DNA of 38,210 nt, from assembly GCA_031261165.1 (NCBI GenBank), contig JAISJU010000195.1, forward strand, positions 1-38,210, given 5' to 3'. Position 1 is the stretch's first letter, and each line of letters begins with the position of its first letter. The position numbers were made by a program, and so were the translations under genes. The notes beneath the pieces are model-generated. The model made no database searches, was not told the origin of the DNA, and saw only the letters and a list, made by a program, of their open reading frames with translations. This document shows positions 21,830 to 31,095 of the stretch, piece after piece. The stretch is from Prevotellaceae bacterium. Its GTDB lineage: Bacteria; Bacteroidota; Bacteroidia; Bacteroidales; Paludibacteraceae.

Positions 21830-24800
21830 ATGATTTCCAAAAATGTAATAGACGAAATATTTTCAAAGGTAAAGATAGAAGAGGTCGTTGCCGACTATAC
21901 TACTATTCACAAGCGCGGTGCTACTTGGGAAGGCTGCTGTCCGTTTCACTCGGAAAAAACAGCCTCTTTCAAAGTGTCGCCGGCAAAGGGCATCTACAAA
22001 TGTTTCGGCTGTGGAAAAGGCGGCAATGTAATTGACTTCGTCAAAGAACACGAACATTGCAGTTTTTCCGAAGCGGTGCATATCCTTGGGAAAAAGTACA
22101 GCATCGAAATTCCGCAACAGGAAATGACCGATGAAGAACGCACCCGCCTGCAACGCCTCGAAAGTATCGGCATCGTGCTTACCGATGCGCAAAAATTCTT
22201 TGCCGGAAACCTCGCTGCCGAGCGGGCGCAAAACTACCTGCGCGGGCGCGGAATATCTGCCGAAGTTTTGCAGCACTTTGGCGCGGGCTATGCTCCGAGC
22301 GGTATGCAGTCTATTACAGATGGGCAGTCGCTCACCGAACACGCCCGACAAAAAGCCTTCCGACCGGAAACTATGGAAAGCGCAGGCTTGACCGTTACTT
22401 ACGAACACGGCGAGGTGCGCGACAAGTTCCGCGACCGCATCGTGTTTCCCTACCTGTCCGTCAGCGGACAAGTAATCGGATTCACCGGCAGGGCTATCCA
22501 GTGGGACAAAGAATGTAAATATCCAAAATACCTGAATTCGCCGGACACGGAAGTGTTTAGAAAAGGCAGGGTGCTTTTCGGCTTGCATCAGGCAAAGGCA
22601 GACATTGTGCGCGAAGACCGCGCCTTTGTAGTTGAGGGGCAATTTGACTGTATTGCGATGTATCAAGCCGGACTGCGGAACACCATCGCGGGCAGTGGAA
22701 CTGCATTCACTGCCGAACAGGCGCGGCTGCTCTCGCGCTACACACATACCGTTACACTTGTGTATGACGGCGACACGGCGGGACTTGCCGCCTGTTTTAA
22801 AACAATGAATATTCTTTTATCAGAGGGCTTTTCGGTGGACGTGTGCAAACTGCCTGCGGGCGAAGACCCCGACAGTTTTCTGAAAGCGCATACGGTTGAC
22901 GAACTGAAAGCCCTCGAACTGAAAGGCATTGATTTCAAGTACAAGGAACTGATGGCTACCGCCGCCGGCGATTTTGACCGCAAAGCCGATGCACTCAAAC
23001 AGGTAGCCGAAAGCATTGCCCTGATACCCGAACAGGCAGTGAAAACATACGCCATCGACCATATCGCCAAAACCTACCAAGCCGACCGCGTTAATCTCAA
23101 AAAACTTGTGTCGCAGGTAAAACTGCCGCCGGTGGAAGTGCTTAAACAAAAGACAATGGCAGGCATCGAAGAGGCAAAGGAACTGCTAAAAGATACAAAC
23201 AAAAGAGCCGAATTAACGTTTGATAGTGATTACTTTATAAATAATGTGTATGTAAAGCCGATTATTTGGCTCAATGGTGACCTCACTCCGACCGATATAC
23301 AAGAGTTGCGGCTGGTGGCAAAAGAATTTGAGTGTATATTGAGATTTGCAGAGATAAGCGTGGAATACACCTGTTTTCTTTACGACAAAGAAAATAATCC
23401 CAGCACTGTAATTCAAACCCTCGAAAATCTACAAAAAAATGGTATTAAAGTTATTTTTACAGATATAGGAGATTCTTATATCGAAAAGAATTTCATTGAA
23501 ATTTACCTGAAAATACAGGCATTTTACATTGAAACAAAACCCACCTCAAAAAAAATATTTTGCGACAATGCCGCCCGAATGATAGCCCTCGAAGACAATT
23601 CAACTTATGTACTCGAAGTGGACAAGTGGGCAAAAATGCTTGGATTTAAAAAAACGGAATTCACACAGTATTTAAAGCCTTTCCTCGAAGAGCAAAAATC
23701 AAAAATCCGTGCCAAAATAGAAACGGCATCTTACGCAAACATTGATGTCAATTTAGGTGCTGATGAAATACCGGAATATGTAGATACGCAGTTTCTCAAC
23801 ATTTTTGGCTTTTATCCTGTACAGGATAAAGAGGGTAGAAAAGTTTGCTATCGATTCAAAAAAGAGGGTGGATTTGAGTATATCAGCAATTTCCACATCA
23901 CGCCGCTTTTCCACATTTACAGCGACATTGACGAAAATAACAAGCGCATCGTAGAACTCAATCATATTGACCGCTCGAAATATCCCTATCCCGTGTTTAC
24001 GGAAGTGCCAATAGACGGCTTTATAAACCTAACTGCTTTCCGCAAAATCGGTTGGAAGCAGGGCGGGTTTTACTTTAACGGAACTTCGCGCCATATGGAC
24101 GCCATCGTGCGCAGCATCGCAACTGATTTCCCGAAATGTTTGGAACTTACCGAACTCGGCACCTTCCAAACCAAAGACATACGTGAGCCGGTATTTGCGT
24201 TTAGTAATGCCATTTTTGGTAAAGTAGATGGCGAATACAAAGTAATCTATACAGACGAACTCGGCATCGCCAACTATGACGGCGAAAACCTGTACAGCCC
24301 GGCGGCAAGCAAAATTTTTGCCGGTAGCAGCAACAGCCAGTACGAACAGGACAGACGCATTTCTTACAGGGAAATACCCGCTGCGGACAAAATAGATTTC
24401 GGCGAGTGGGCTGCGCTGATGAATGAGGTATATAAGATAAATGATAACGGCAAGTGGGCGGTTTTATTTGGAATCATTTCCGCTCACGCCTCCGTTATCT
24501 TTCCGGTGAACAATCACTTGACTTCGCTTTTCTTTATCGGTCCTACCAGTAGCGGAAAATCGCAGGTGGCTGTCAGTATTCGTTCCCTGTTTGTGCATCT
24601 TGACCAGCAACTTACCAATCTTAACAGCGGTTCGTTTGCCGCGCTCTCAGCCGTGATGGAACGCTACAAAGATGTGCCGGTGGTGCTTGACGAGTATAAT
24701 GACCGCGAAATTGACGACCAGAAGTTTCAAATGCTTAAAGCCGCTACCTATGACCGCGTAGGACGGCAAAAGATGAAAAATATTACTTCCAAAGAAATGG

Positions 24801-25801
24801 ATTTTTCAAAAATCAATGCCGTTCCTATTTTGCTCGGACAGGAAGCCCCAAGCAAAGACGACGGCTCGCTGTATAACCGCTGTATCGTGTGCGCCGTGCC
24901 AACCAAAAGCGACTGGAAAAAGGAAGAAACCGAAATCTTTGAACGTCTGAAACGGCACGAGCGCATCGGGCTGTGTAACATTCTACTCGAAGTGCTGAAA
25001 CTGCGCGAACTATTCGAGAGAGAATATCCCCGCTTGTTCCGCGAATGTATGAACGAGATGAAAGACGCCATCAAACTCTCGCACGGCTCGCAGGAAGGAC
25101 AAACGCGACTTCTGAATACCGTCAGCATCGTGCTTGCCGCCTGCAAACTGCTCGAACAGCACGCGCCGCATTTGAAGTTGCCGTTTACTTACCGCGAGTT
25201 TTTCGGTATTGCCAAAGAAAAAATTATCGAAATGGCGGCGCAAATCAGCCAGAGCAACCGGCTGGGTGTGTTCTTCAATAACCTTGTTTCGCTGCTGTCG
25301 AACAAAAACATTGTTTCCGGGCGCGATTTCAAAATTGAGGCGGTGAACAACATTTCGGTAGAAGACGCCACAGGCGATAAGAAAATTATTGTCTTTGAGC
25401 ATACAACGAAACTGCTGTACTTGCAACTGACCAATGTGCATACGGCGTATTTTAAATATTCCCCCAATCAAAAGGACTGCCTGAATTTACGCACGCTGAC
25501 CGAAAACCTGAAATCGTATCCGGCATATATCGGTTTTCAAAAAGGCTGCCGTTTCAAATGGCAGGAAGTAACAGCAAGCGAGCGCGGCATTATCGACAAT
25601 ACCGTTACCAACAGGCTTATTACGAAGTCAGCACTTACCAGCGCGTTTGTTGTCAATTATGACGAACTGGTGAAACTGACCGATATTGATTTGGAACAGA
25701 AAACAGAAGAGCCTACAACAGCAGAAGAACAATCTAACAGCGAGGCAGGTGCAGCGGCATCACAGCCTACTGAGTATGTCAATCCTGATATACCTTTTTA
25801 A
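21830..25801 (+). CDS. Primase-helicase fusion (DnaG-type primase plus C-terminal ATPase)
   Basis: A very large (1323-residue) replication protein. Residues 1-95 are a CHC2 zinc finger (C37, H40, C58, C61). Residues about 100-330 hold the DnaG catalytic core and Toprim, with the acidic residues E269 in VVEGQFD and D313/D315 in VYDGDTAG. A long middle section has no recognised motif. A P-loop ATPase follows, with Walker A GPTSSGKSQ (from residue 904) and Walker B VPVVLDEYND (D954, E955), probably a helicase. The start at 21830 is preferred to the upstream ATG at 21800 because that one overlaps the promoter box. It presumably primes and unwinds phage DNA; a possible origin lies immediately downstream. 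Confidence 0.9.
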   Translation: MISKNVIDEIFSKVKIEEVVADYTTIHKRGATWEGCCPFHSEKTASFKVSPAKGIYKCFGCGKGGNVIDFVKEHEHCSFSEAVHILGKKYSIEIPQQEMTDEERTRLQRLESIGIVLTDAQKFFAGNLAAERAQNYLRGRGISAEVLQHFGAGYAPSGMQSITDGQSLTEHARQKAFRPETMESAGLTVTYEHGEVRDKFRDRIVFPYLSVSGQVIGFTGRAIQWDKECKYPKYLNSPDTEVFRKGRVLFGLHQAKADIVREDRAFVVEGQFDCIAMYQAGLRNTIAGSGTAFTAEQARLLSRYTHTVTLVYDGDTAGLAACFKTMNILLSEGFSVDVCKLPAGEDPDSFLKAHTVDELKALELKGIDFKYKELMATAAGDFDRKADALKQVAESIALIPEQAVKTYAIDHIAKTYQADRVNLKKLVSQVKLPPVEVLKQKTMAGIEEAKELLKDTNKRAELTFDSDYFINNVYVKPIIWLNGDLTPTDIQELRLVAKEFECILRFAEISVEYTCFLYDKENNPSTVIQTLENLQKNGIKVIFTDIGDSYIEKNFIEIYLKIQAFYIETKPTSKKIFCDNAARMIALEDNSTYVLEVDKWAKMLGFKKTEFTQYLKPFLEEQKSKIRAKIETASYANIDVNLGADEIPEYVDTQFLNIFGFYPVQDKEGRKVCYRFKKEGGFEYISNFHITPLFHIYSDIDENNKRIVELNHIDRSKYPYPVFTEVPIDGFINLTAFRKIGWKQGGFYFNGTSRHMDAIVRSIATDFPKCLELTELGTFQTKDIREPVFAFSNAIFGKVDGEYKVIYTDELGIANYDGENLYSPAASKIFAGSSNSQYEQDRRISYREIPAADKIDFGEWAALMNEVYKINDNGKWAVLFGIISAHASVIFPVNNHLTSLFFIGPTSSGKSQVAVSIRSLFVHLDQQLTNLNSGSFAALSAVMERYKDVPVVLDEYNDREIDDQKFQMLKAATYDRVGRQKMKNITSKEMDFSKINAVPILLGQEAPSKDDGSLYNRCIVCAVPTKSDWKKEETEIFERLKRHERIGLCNILLEVLKLRELFEREYPRLFRECMNEMKDAIKLSHGSQEGQTRLLNTVSIVLAACKLLEQHAPHLKLPFTYREFFGIAKEKIIEMAAQISQSNRLGVFFNNLVSLLSNKNIVSGRDFKIEAVNNISVEDATGDKKIIVFEHTTKLLYLQLTNVHTAYFKYSPNQKDCLNLRTLTENLKSYPAYIGFQKGCRFKWQEVTASERGIIDNTVTNRLITKSALTSAFVVNYDELVKLTDIDLEQKTEEPTTAEEQSNSEAGAAASQPTEYVNPDIPF

Positions 25802-26425
25802 AAACATTTTTTTTGCGCCCCCCGCACCCCCCAAGGATAAAAAAGGAATGATATTAATAAAATGTTTTTGAGTGATTTTTTTTGAAAAAGCGTGTCCAAC
25901 AGTCCAACAGTCCAACAAACGAATTTTAGGGCTGTATAATAATAAGATAATATATTGATAATCAATAATATATATATAATAGGGCTGAAAAAGTTTTTGT
26001 TGGTTAGTTGTTGGTCTGTTGGTCGGCGTTGGTTTTAGGTTGGTTTTGTTGGTTGGGAAAAATTTTGTTGGTTTCGCTGTTGGTCGCTTTGTTGGTTGGG
26101 CGATTTCCTGAGACCAACAGGAAATAGAAGATTTTTATTTTTTAAAAAATTGAAAATCAAGATAATAACATTTATCAAAATAACTATGTTGGTCTGTTGG
26201 ACTGTTGGGCGAAAAAAAAGGCATATATATAGAGTGAAAAAAAATAATGAAAAATATTTTGAAAAATAAAGCGGTACGCATTTGCACAAAAAATATTCGA
26301 TTTTTCAGACAGATAAGTTTTTGAAATTATTTTTCAAAAAAAACGAATGATTTTTTTTAAATCAAATCATCATATAACAGCATATTTATCAGTAACTTTA
26401 CTGTCAATATTATCAAAAAAAAACG
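25802..26425. other. Gene-free region with GTTGG repeats, possible replication origin
   Basis: This 624-bp interval has no supported gene. At 25896-25917 and 26187-26208 lie two 22-bp sequences that are inverted copies of each other with one mismatch, built from CCAACAGT units. Between them, about 25998-26100, GTTGG occurs about eleven times. The flanks are very AT-rich. Iteron-like repeats next to AT-rich DNA, directly after a primase-helicase gene, fit an origin of replication, but this is an inference. Confidence 0.5.
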
Positions 26426-26968
26426 ATGGAAATAAAACTGAATATAAGGAATGAGTATCTGTTCCATTACTTGGAATACTTGTTTGAAAAGCGCGATGAT
26501 AGGTTCGTTGTTTCGCAAACGAGCGATTTCGGTCGGCTACTGTGCTCGCACTTTAAGCGGTCGGCATTCCCTGTTCCATATCAAGCCGGTCAATATTGCG
26601 CCAATTTTATTTTGCCGAAAAGCCTGAATATTGCTTCTAATGCGGAACGATACTATATTTATTTTGACAGTTTCGACACCCAAAGGCTGAATAATGCACT
26701 GTTGGCAGAAAGCAATATTGACTTTAAGCAGTATTACCTCACGGGCAAAGCACAAGGATTTATGCAAAAGGATATTATTAATGCGTACATCATCAGCCGC
26801 AATTTGGTAGATATAAAAAACGACAGGATAAAAAAACGAGTGTTTCGTGAAGAAGAGAAAAACTTGGAAAAAATCCGAAATATATTGCAAAATAAAGCGA
26901 AATATTTGACGAAAAACATATCAAATTCTATTAAAAAAGAAATAAACGACTGTATAACAGAATATTAA
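26426..26968 (+). CDS. Conserved Bacteroidota phage protein of unknown function
   Basis: A 180-residue protein. The N-terminal half is mixed (NEYLFHYLEYLFEKRDDRFV, then VPYQAGQYCANFILP), the C-terminal half is helical and basic (YRR-like KRVFREEEKNLEKIRN). The arrangement resembles a family present in many Bacteroidota prophages just before the head genes. Function unknown; the C-terminal basic helices could bind nucleic acid. Confidence 0.6.
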   Translation: MEIKLNIRNEYLFHYLEYLFEKRDDRFVVSQTSDFGRLLCSHFKRSAFPVPYQAGQYCANFILPKSLNIASNAERYYIYFDSFDTQRLNNALLAESNIDFKQYYLTGKAQGFMQKDIINAYIISRNLVDIKNDRIKKRVFREEEKNLEKIRNILQNKAKYLTKNISNSIKKEINDCITEY

Positions 26969-26981
26969 AAAAAAAATATGT

Positions 26982-27008
26982 GATTTTCCCTTTTTTAGGG
27001 GTAAAATC
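26982..27008 (+). terminator. Hairpin between replication and head genes
   Basis: GATTTT-CCC (26982-26990) pairs with GGG and AAAATC (26998-27008) around an AT-rich loop. There is no long T-tract after it, so it may be an attenuator, processing site or weak terminator. Confidence 0.4.
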
Positions 27009-27031
27009 GCGTACTAATAAATATTAAAACT

Positions 27032-27403
27032 ATGAATTTACTTAAAAACTTGTGCCGTATTCGATACCGACTTGCTTATTTCCCGGAAAGCGATACTTCG
27101 GCTTCGCTCAGTAACCAATGGGTAGAACTTGACATCATTCATACTTCTACACTCGAAATAAAAGACGAACTGACAGACGGCGGCGTAGTATATACCTGTA
27201 CGGTGAAAACTGATTTACAGCAAGAGGCTGTTTATGAACAGCAGCCTTTGATTGTTGAATGTACATTGTCAGATGGTCGTTCTATACAAGTAGGTAGCAG
27301 TGATTTTCCTGCCGAAATGCGTAGTAGCGAAAATTTGGAGTCTGCCGGTGTGGAATTTGAGTGCCAAACGATTTATAAGCCGTATTTCGACTTCGCTCAA
27401 TAA
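27032..27403 (+). CDS. Head-region phage protein of unknown function
   Basis: A 123-residue, beta-rich protein (LCRIRYRLAYFPESDTSASL; VVYTCTVKTDLQQEAVYEQQ). Its C-terminus (YFDFAQ) is encoded by one copy of a dispersed repeat (27386-27405), whose TAA ends the gene. Another repeat copy (27096-27116) falls inside the coding region, encoding part of SDTSASLSNQW. The gene has therefore been altered twice by repeat insertion. Function unknown; position next to the protease suggests a virion or assembly role. Confidence 0.6.
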   Translation: MNLLKNLCRIRYRLAYFPESDTSASLSNQWVELDIIHTSTLEIKDELTDGGVVYTCTVKTDLQQEAVYEQQPLIVECTLSDGRSIQVGSSDFPAEMRSSENLESAGVEFECQTIYKPYFDFAQ

Positions 27404-27463
27404 CCGTATTTCGACTTCGCTCAATAACCGCGTTTCGACTTACTTCGACTACGCTCAGCAACC
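27386..27463 (+). repeat. Cluster of three dispersed repeats
   Basis: Three copies of a sequence close to TTCGACTWCGCTCAGTAACC lie at 27386-27405, 27410-27429 and 27443-27463. Further copies occur at 6952-6972, 27096-27116, 28446-28466, 30453-30473 (inverted) and 32711-32731. Confidence 0.8.
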
Positions 27464-27545
27464 ATCGCTCAATGACCATTATTTTGTCCTTATTTTTCAT
27501 TTTTCTATATATAATATTGTATCATAATTTTTTTGTGATACAATT

Positions 27546-28445
27546 ATGACATCTTCCCTACACAGTAATTGGCAGTTTCTTTTGGCAAATGCGCTGATGC
27601 GCGGGCAATGGTTTATTGCTCCGCAGTATGTTGCTGCGCATTCGGAATTAATTGCCAATATGCTGAACAAACAATCCCCTTTTTCGGTTGAGCAACCGTT
27701 GCTCAGTAACCGTCCGGACTATGTGATGCAAGCCGGCAACGGACAAGTCATCTGGGGTATTCGCAAAAACTTTTCTGAAATTCCAAAAAATTCTGTTGCT
27801 ATTTTTCCGCTGAAAGGCACGATGATGAAAGACGGCACTTGGTGCAGTTACGGTACCGAAGAAATAGAAATGTTTATGCAAGCAGCCGCTGCACAGCCAA
27901 ATGTTGTGGGTATGGTACTGCATATTGACAGTCCGGGCGGTGAGGTAGGCAGTATTGCGCCAATACACAGAGGTATTGACTACTTCGCAAAACAGGGAAA
28001 ACCTGTTGTATCTGTTTGCGACTATTGCTACAGCGCAGGTTACTATGCTGCTATTAAAACAGATTTGATTTTGGCTGAAAACGATATTTCTTCTGATTTC
28101 GGCTCTATCGGCACAATGCTGGATTTTATTGATTCAATGCCTATTCTTGAAAAAGCAGGTTACGTTCACCATCGCATTAAGGCTGACGAAAGCAGTGATA
28201 AAAATACAGCATTTGAGCAGGCATTGAAAGGAGATTATACAGCCATCAAAACAGAAATGTTATCGCCATTGGCTCAAAAATTTCAAGCCGATGTGAAAGC
28301 GGCTCGCGGTGCACGCCTGAAAGCAGATACGCCGGGTATATTGAACGGAAAAACATTTTTTGCAAAAGATGCGCTTGCTGTTGGGCTTATTGACGATTTC
28401 GGCGATTTGAATAAAGCGGTACAATTGGTACTGGAATTAGCATAA
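27546..28445 (+). CDS. Phage prohead protease, S49 (SppA)-like
   Basis: A 299-residue serine peptidase of the ClpP/crotonase fold. Core motifs are MVLHIDSPGGEVGS (from about residue 123, with SPGG 129-132) and the nucleophile region CYSAGYYAA with S163. SSDFGSIG follows. Phage members mature the capsid by cleaving scaffold and capsid proteins, and this gene directly precedes the scaffold-capsid gene, as expected. The N-terminal 80 residues are unlike SppA and typical of phage forms. Confidence 0.85.
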   Translation: MTSSLHSNWQFLLANALMRGQWFIAPQYVAAHSELIANMLNKQSPFSVEQPLLSNRPDYVMQAGNGQVIWGIRKNFSEIPKNSVAIFPLKGTMMKDGTWCSYGTEEIEMFMQAAAAQPNVVGMVLHIDSPGGEVGSIAPIHRGIDYFAKQGKPVVSVCDYCYSAGYYAAIKTDLILAENDISSDFGSIGTMLDFIDSMPILEKAGYVHHRIKADESSDKNTAFEQALKGDYTAIKTEMLSPLAQKFQADVKAARGARLKADTPGILNGKTFFAKDALAVGLIDDFGDLNKAVQLVLELA

Positions 28446-28522
28446 CTTCGACTACGCTCAGTTACCTTAATATGAATGACTTAAATAAATTATTATTAAT
28501 AACTTAAAACTATTTTACAATT

Positions 28523-30433
28523 ATGACCAAATTAACAATTAGCGCAATAGGTACGATGGTTCTTTCTCTTTTGGGAATTGATAAATTTGCAAGAGATGAA
28601 AAAAATCAGGTAGTTCTTACTGCGGAAGAAATTGCGAAAATTGATGCCAATTATGGCGAAAAATTTCGCACAAAGTTGTTGGAAATCGAAAACAAAGGTG
28701 TAGAAGCCTCTGCTGACGATGGAAAAGAACTGTACGCTGTGATGAAGGAGCATTTCGGCGAGGAACTGCAAAAACAGTTATTTGCGGAAGCAGAAAAAAA
28801 CAAAGCATTGGCTTTGGAAAAAACCAAACTTGAAAATGAAAAAGTAGAACTCGAAAAAACTTTGGCAAGCAAAGACCAGGCTCTGAAACTGCTTGCTGCC
28901 AAAGACGAAGAATTACCTCCTCCTACAGGTGGCAGCACCGGGTTTTTCGGAAAAAGAGTGAAATTTGAAAAAGGAGATACGATTATGAAAGTGAATATGA
29001 CTGCCTCGCATTATGCGGCAATCAGACAGGCAGCCGAGCGCGGATTTCCGATATTGGCTGAAGGCTCAAATATTGATGTGGCAGATTTGAAACGCGAGTT
29101 TGGGTCCTATTTGGGACAAAACGGCAATCAAATTCAAATTGATTTGTACAGTCAGTTGCTTGGCGGATTTACTTCTGCATCGGAGTTCCGCACTCAACTT
29201 GCCGAAAACGAATACCGTGCCGGTGAAGCATTGGTTACTTCGGTAATGCAATCATTTATTCCCGAATGGACACCGCAGGGAGGAATTAAATTCAATCCTA
29301 TCCGCATCAGGAATTACCGTCATAAAATAAATGTAGCCATCAAGCCTGCATCTGTTTTAGACAGTTATGCTTCATTCTTGTACGAAGAAGGTTTGTCGCC
29401 CGAGCAGCACCCGATTGTAAAATATGCGCTCGAAAATTTGATTTTCCCGCAGTTGCTTCGCGACATTGAAAATCGCGCATTCTTCAAAGGCAAATTTGTG
29501 GAAACACTTATTGATGAAAACAAAAAAGTTACTCAAGGCGGAAAGCCTGAAGACTCAATGGACGGCATCGAAACCATTTTGGTGGACAACAAAACGAATG
29601 CCGAATCGGGTATTCATTATTTTAATAATGCAAAAACCCTTGCAGAACTCAAAGCATTGCAGCCCGAAGAATTTTTGGATTACATTGCGGATTTCGTTGA
29701 TTTTGTTTCGGAATTTTATCCGATTGAAAAAATACATTGCTCGCTCGATGTGTACAAATTGTACAAACGGAACTTCAAACTTGTTTGGGGTGCAGGCGCA
29801 GGCATTGAAGACCCGAACTTCGGCAAAGACGTGATTGACTTTTCCAATAAGGTGTTGAAACCTTTGCAGGGTATGTACAAATCGCCGATTTTGTTTGCAA
29901 CTCCGGAAGAAAACAAGTTGAAACTCAAATGGAAAAAAGAGGCTCCGTTTGTGATTAGCAATGTGGTAGAAACTGCTTACGATGTATTGATTGTAGGCGA
30001 GTTCTCTCTCTCCGGTGGTTTTGCTGTTGGCAATGCCGTATTCGCAGCCGTACCTGATGGCTACAATCCGAAAGCGGTTATTTCCGGCGTATGGGGAGAT
30101 AAAGATTCTTACCAAGTTCCGCGCGTTCAAGAAAATGCTGTTATCAATATTCTTTCTTCCGAAGCAAGCGAGACACAGTCGGTAGCTGAAGGCGTAGCCA
30201 TCGAAAACATCATCTACAAGTTCAAAGGTGCATCGGCATCTGTTGCTTGGACAGGAACTGCCGCAGACACTGCACCCGCAGGCTTGACGGTAGATATTGC
30301 TGACAATATGGTGATTATCTCCGGTACTCCTACTGCAGAAGGTAATTACGGTTACACTCTCACTGTTGCCGGTGCTCTTGGTGCTGCCTCTGCTACTGTT
30401 GTCGGAACGATTGAAGTTGAAACAGGTGCGTAA
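28523..30433 (+). CDS. Scaffold-major capsid fusion with a C-terminal Ig-like domain
   Basis: A 636-residue protein in three parts. Residues 1-140 are helical and charged with a coiled coil (KLENEKVELEKTLASKDQAL), as in capsid scaffolds. From about residue 155 the sequence reads as a HK97-type major capsid protein (MKVNMTASHYAAIRQAAERG to about 540). Residues 553-636 resemble the He_PIG Ig-like family (APAGLTVDI...VIISGTPTAEGNYGYTLTV). An internal in-frame ATG at 28985 is preceded by AAGGAG (28971-28976), a strong Shine-Dalgarno sequence, so a 482-residue capsid protein may also be made directly. The protease just upstream could release the scaffold. Capsid identity is inferred from context, size and domain order. 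Confidence 0.75.
   Translation: MTKLTISAIGTMVLSLLGIDKFARDEKNQVVLTAEEIAKIDANYGEKFRTKLLEIENKGVEASADDGKELYAVMKEHFGEELQKQLFAEAEKNKALALEKTKLENEKVELEKTLASKDQALKLLAAKDEELPPPTGGSTGFFGKRVKFEKGDTIMKVNMTASHYAAIRQAAERGFPILAEGSNIDVADLKREFGSYLGQNGNQIQIDLYSQLLGGFTSASEFRTQLAENEYRAGEALVTSVMQSFIPEWTPQGGIKFNPIRIRNYRHKINVAIKPASVLDSYASFLYEEGLSPEQHPIVKYALENLIFPQLLRDIENRAFFKGKFVETLIDENKKVTQGGKPEDSMDGIETILVDNKTNAESGIHYFNNAKTLAELKALQPEEFLDYIADFVDFVSEFYPIEKIHCSLDVYKLYKRNFKLVWGAGAGIEDPNFGKDVIDFSNKVLKPLQGMYKSPILFATPEENKLKLKWKKEAPFVISNVVETAYDVLIVGEFSLSGGFAVGNAVFAAVPDGYNPKAVISGVWGDKDSYQVPRVQENAVINILSSEASETQSVAEGVAIENIIYKFKGASASVAWTGTAADTAPAGLTVDIADNMVIISGTPTAEGNYGYTLTVAGALGAASATVVGTIEVETGA
28971..28987 (+). promoter_or_regulatory. 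Strong internal ribosome binding site and start in the capsid gene
   Basis: AAGGAG (28971-28976) lies 8 nt before an in-frame ATG (28985), at the boundary between the scaffold-like and capsid-like parts. Shine-Dalgarno sequences are rare in this phylum, which makes the match stand out. It would give separate scaffold-capsid and capsid-only products. Confidence 0.5.
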
Positions 30434-30440
30434 AAAAAAG

Positions 30441-30488
30441 ATGTAGGAGTTCGGTTACTGAGCGAAGTCGAAGTATCGACTCCTACAT
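30441..30488. repeat. Inverted repeat enclosing a dispersed repeat, after the capsid gene
   Basis: ATGTAGGAGT (30441-30450) pairs with ACTCCTACAT (30479-30488), enclosing one inverted copy of the TTCGACT-type dispersed repeat (30453-30473). The hairpin lies between the capsid gene and the next virion gene and may act as a partial terminator that sets the capsid level. Confidence 0.6.
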
Positions 30489-30520
30489 TTCATTAAATAA
30501 CAATTTTAAAAATTACAATT

Positions 30521-31078
30521 ATGGTAGTAAAAACAATTAAAAAAGCATACACCGGCAATTCTGCTCCATTGCCCAAAAATCCTAACTTGATAGTCATCAA
30601 GGTAGATGATATTGCTACATATCCTGCACGTGCCGATGACGACATTTCTTCTGCTACCGGTGTTACCGGTAATTTGGTCTTAAAAGCAGGTGCAAAAGCA
30701 ATCGGCTTGTATGTTACTCAACAAAGTTTGAGCAGAAATGACACATTAGATGGTGATTATCCTGCAACAGGATACATTGCCAATGTAGTCGGTATTATTC
30801 CGGGCGACAAACAATATACGGTCGCTACTTTACATGCGCTGCTGAATGAAGATTTGGTAGTTATCACTCTTGGCTGCGAAGATGGAACGGCTACCCGTTT
30901 GCACGGTGCGCCCTGTGCGCCGATGGCACTCTCGCTTGAAGCACAGGATAACAATGAGGCTGTACAGCGTACATCGACTTTCAAACAGACAAATCGCTAC
31001 AAATATCCGTCAATGCACTATTTTGGTGCTATTGATTTCGATTTTGAAGACGATGCCGAAGATGTAGAAGGAGCGTAA
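30521..31078 (+). CDS. Putative virion protein of unknown function
   Basis: A 185-residue, beta-rich protein (NPNLIVIKVDDIATYPARAD; VTGNLVLKAGAKAIGLYVTQ; TYPSMHYFGAI region near the end) with an acidic C-terminus. Position straight after the capsid gene suggests a head, connector or tail-tube-like protein. No family recognised, so no firm role is given. Confidence 0.6.
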   Translation: MVVKTIKKAYTGNSAPLPKNPNLIVIKVDDIATYPARADDDISSATGVTGNLVLKAGAKAIGLYVTQQSLSRNDTLDGDYPATGYIANVVGIIPGDKQYTVATLHALLNEDLVVITLGCEDGTATRLHGAPCAPMALSLEAQDNNEAVQRTSTFKQTNRYKYPSMHYFGAIDFDFEDDAEDVEGA

Positions 31079-31095
31079 AAAAACATTGAAAAATT

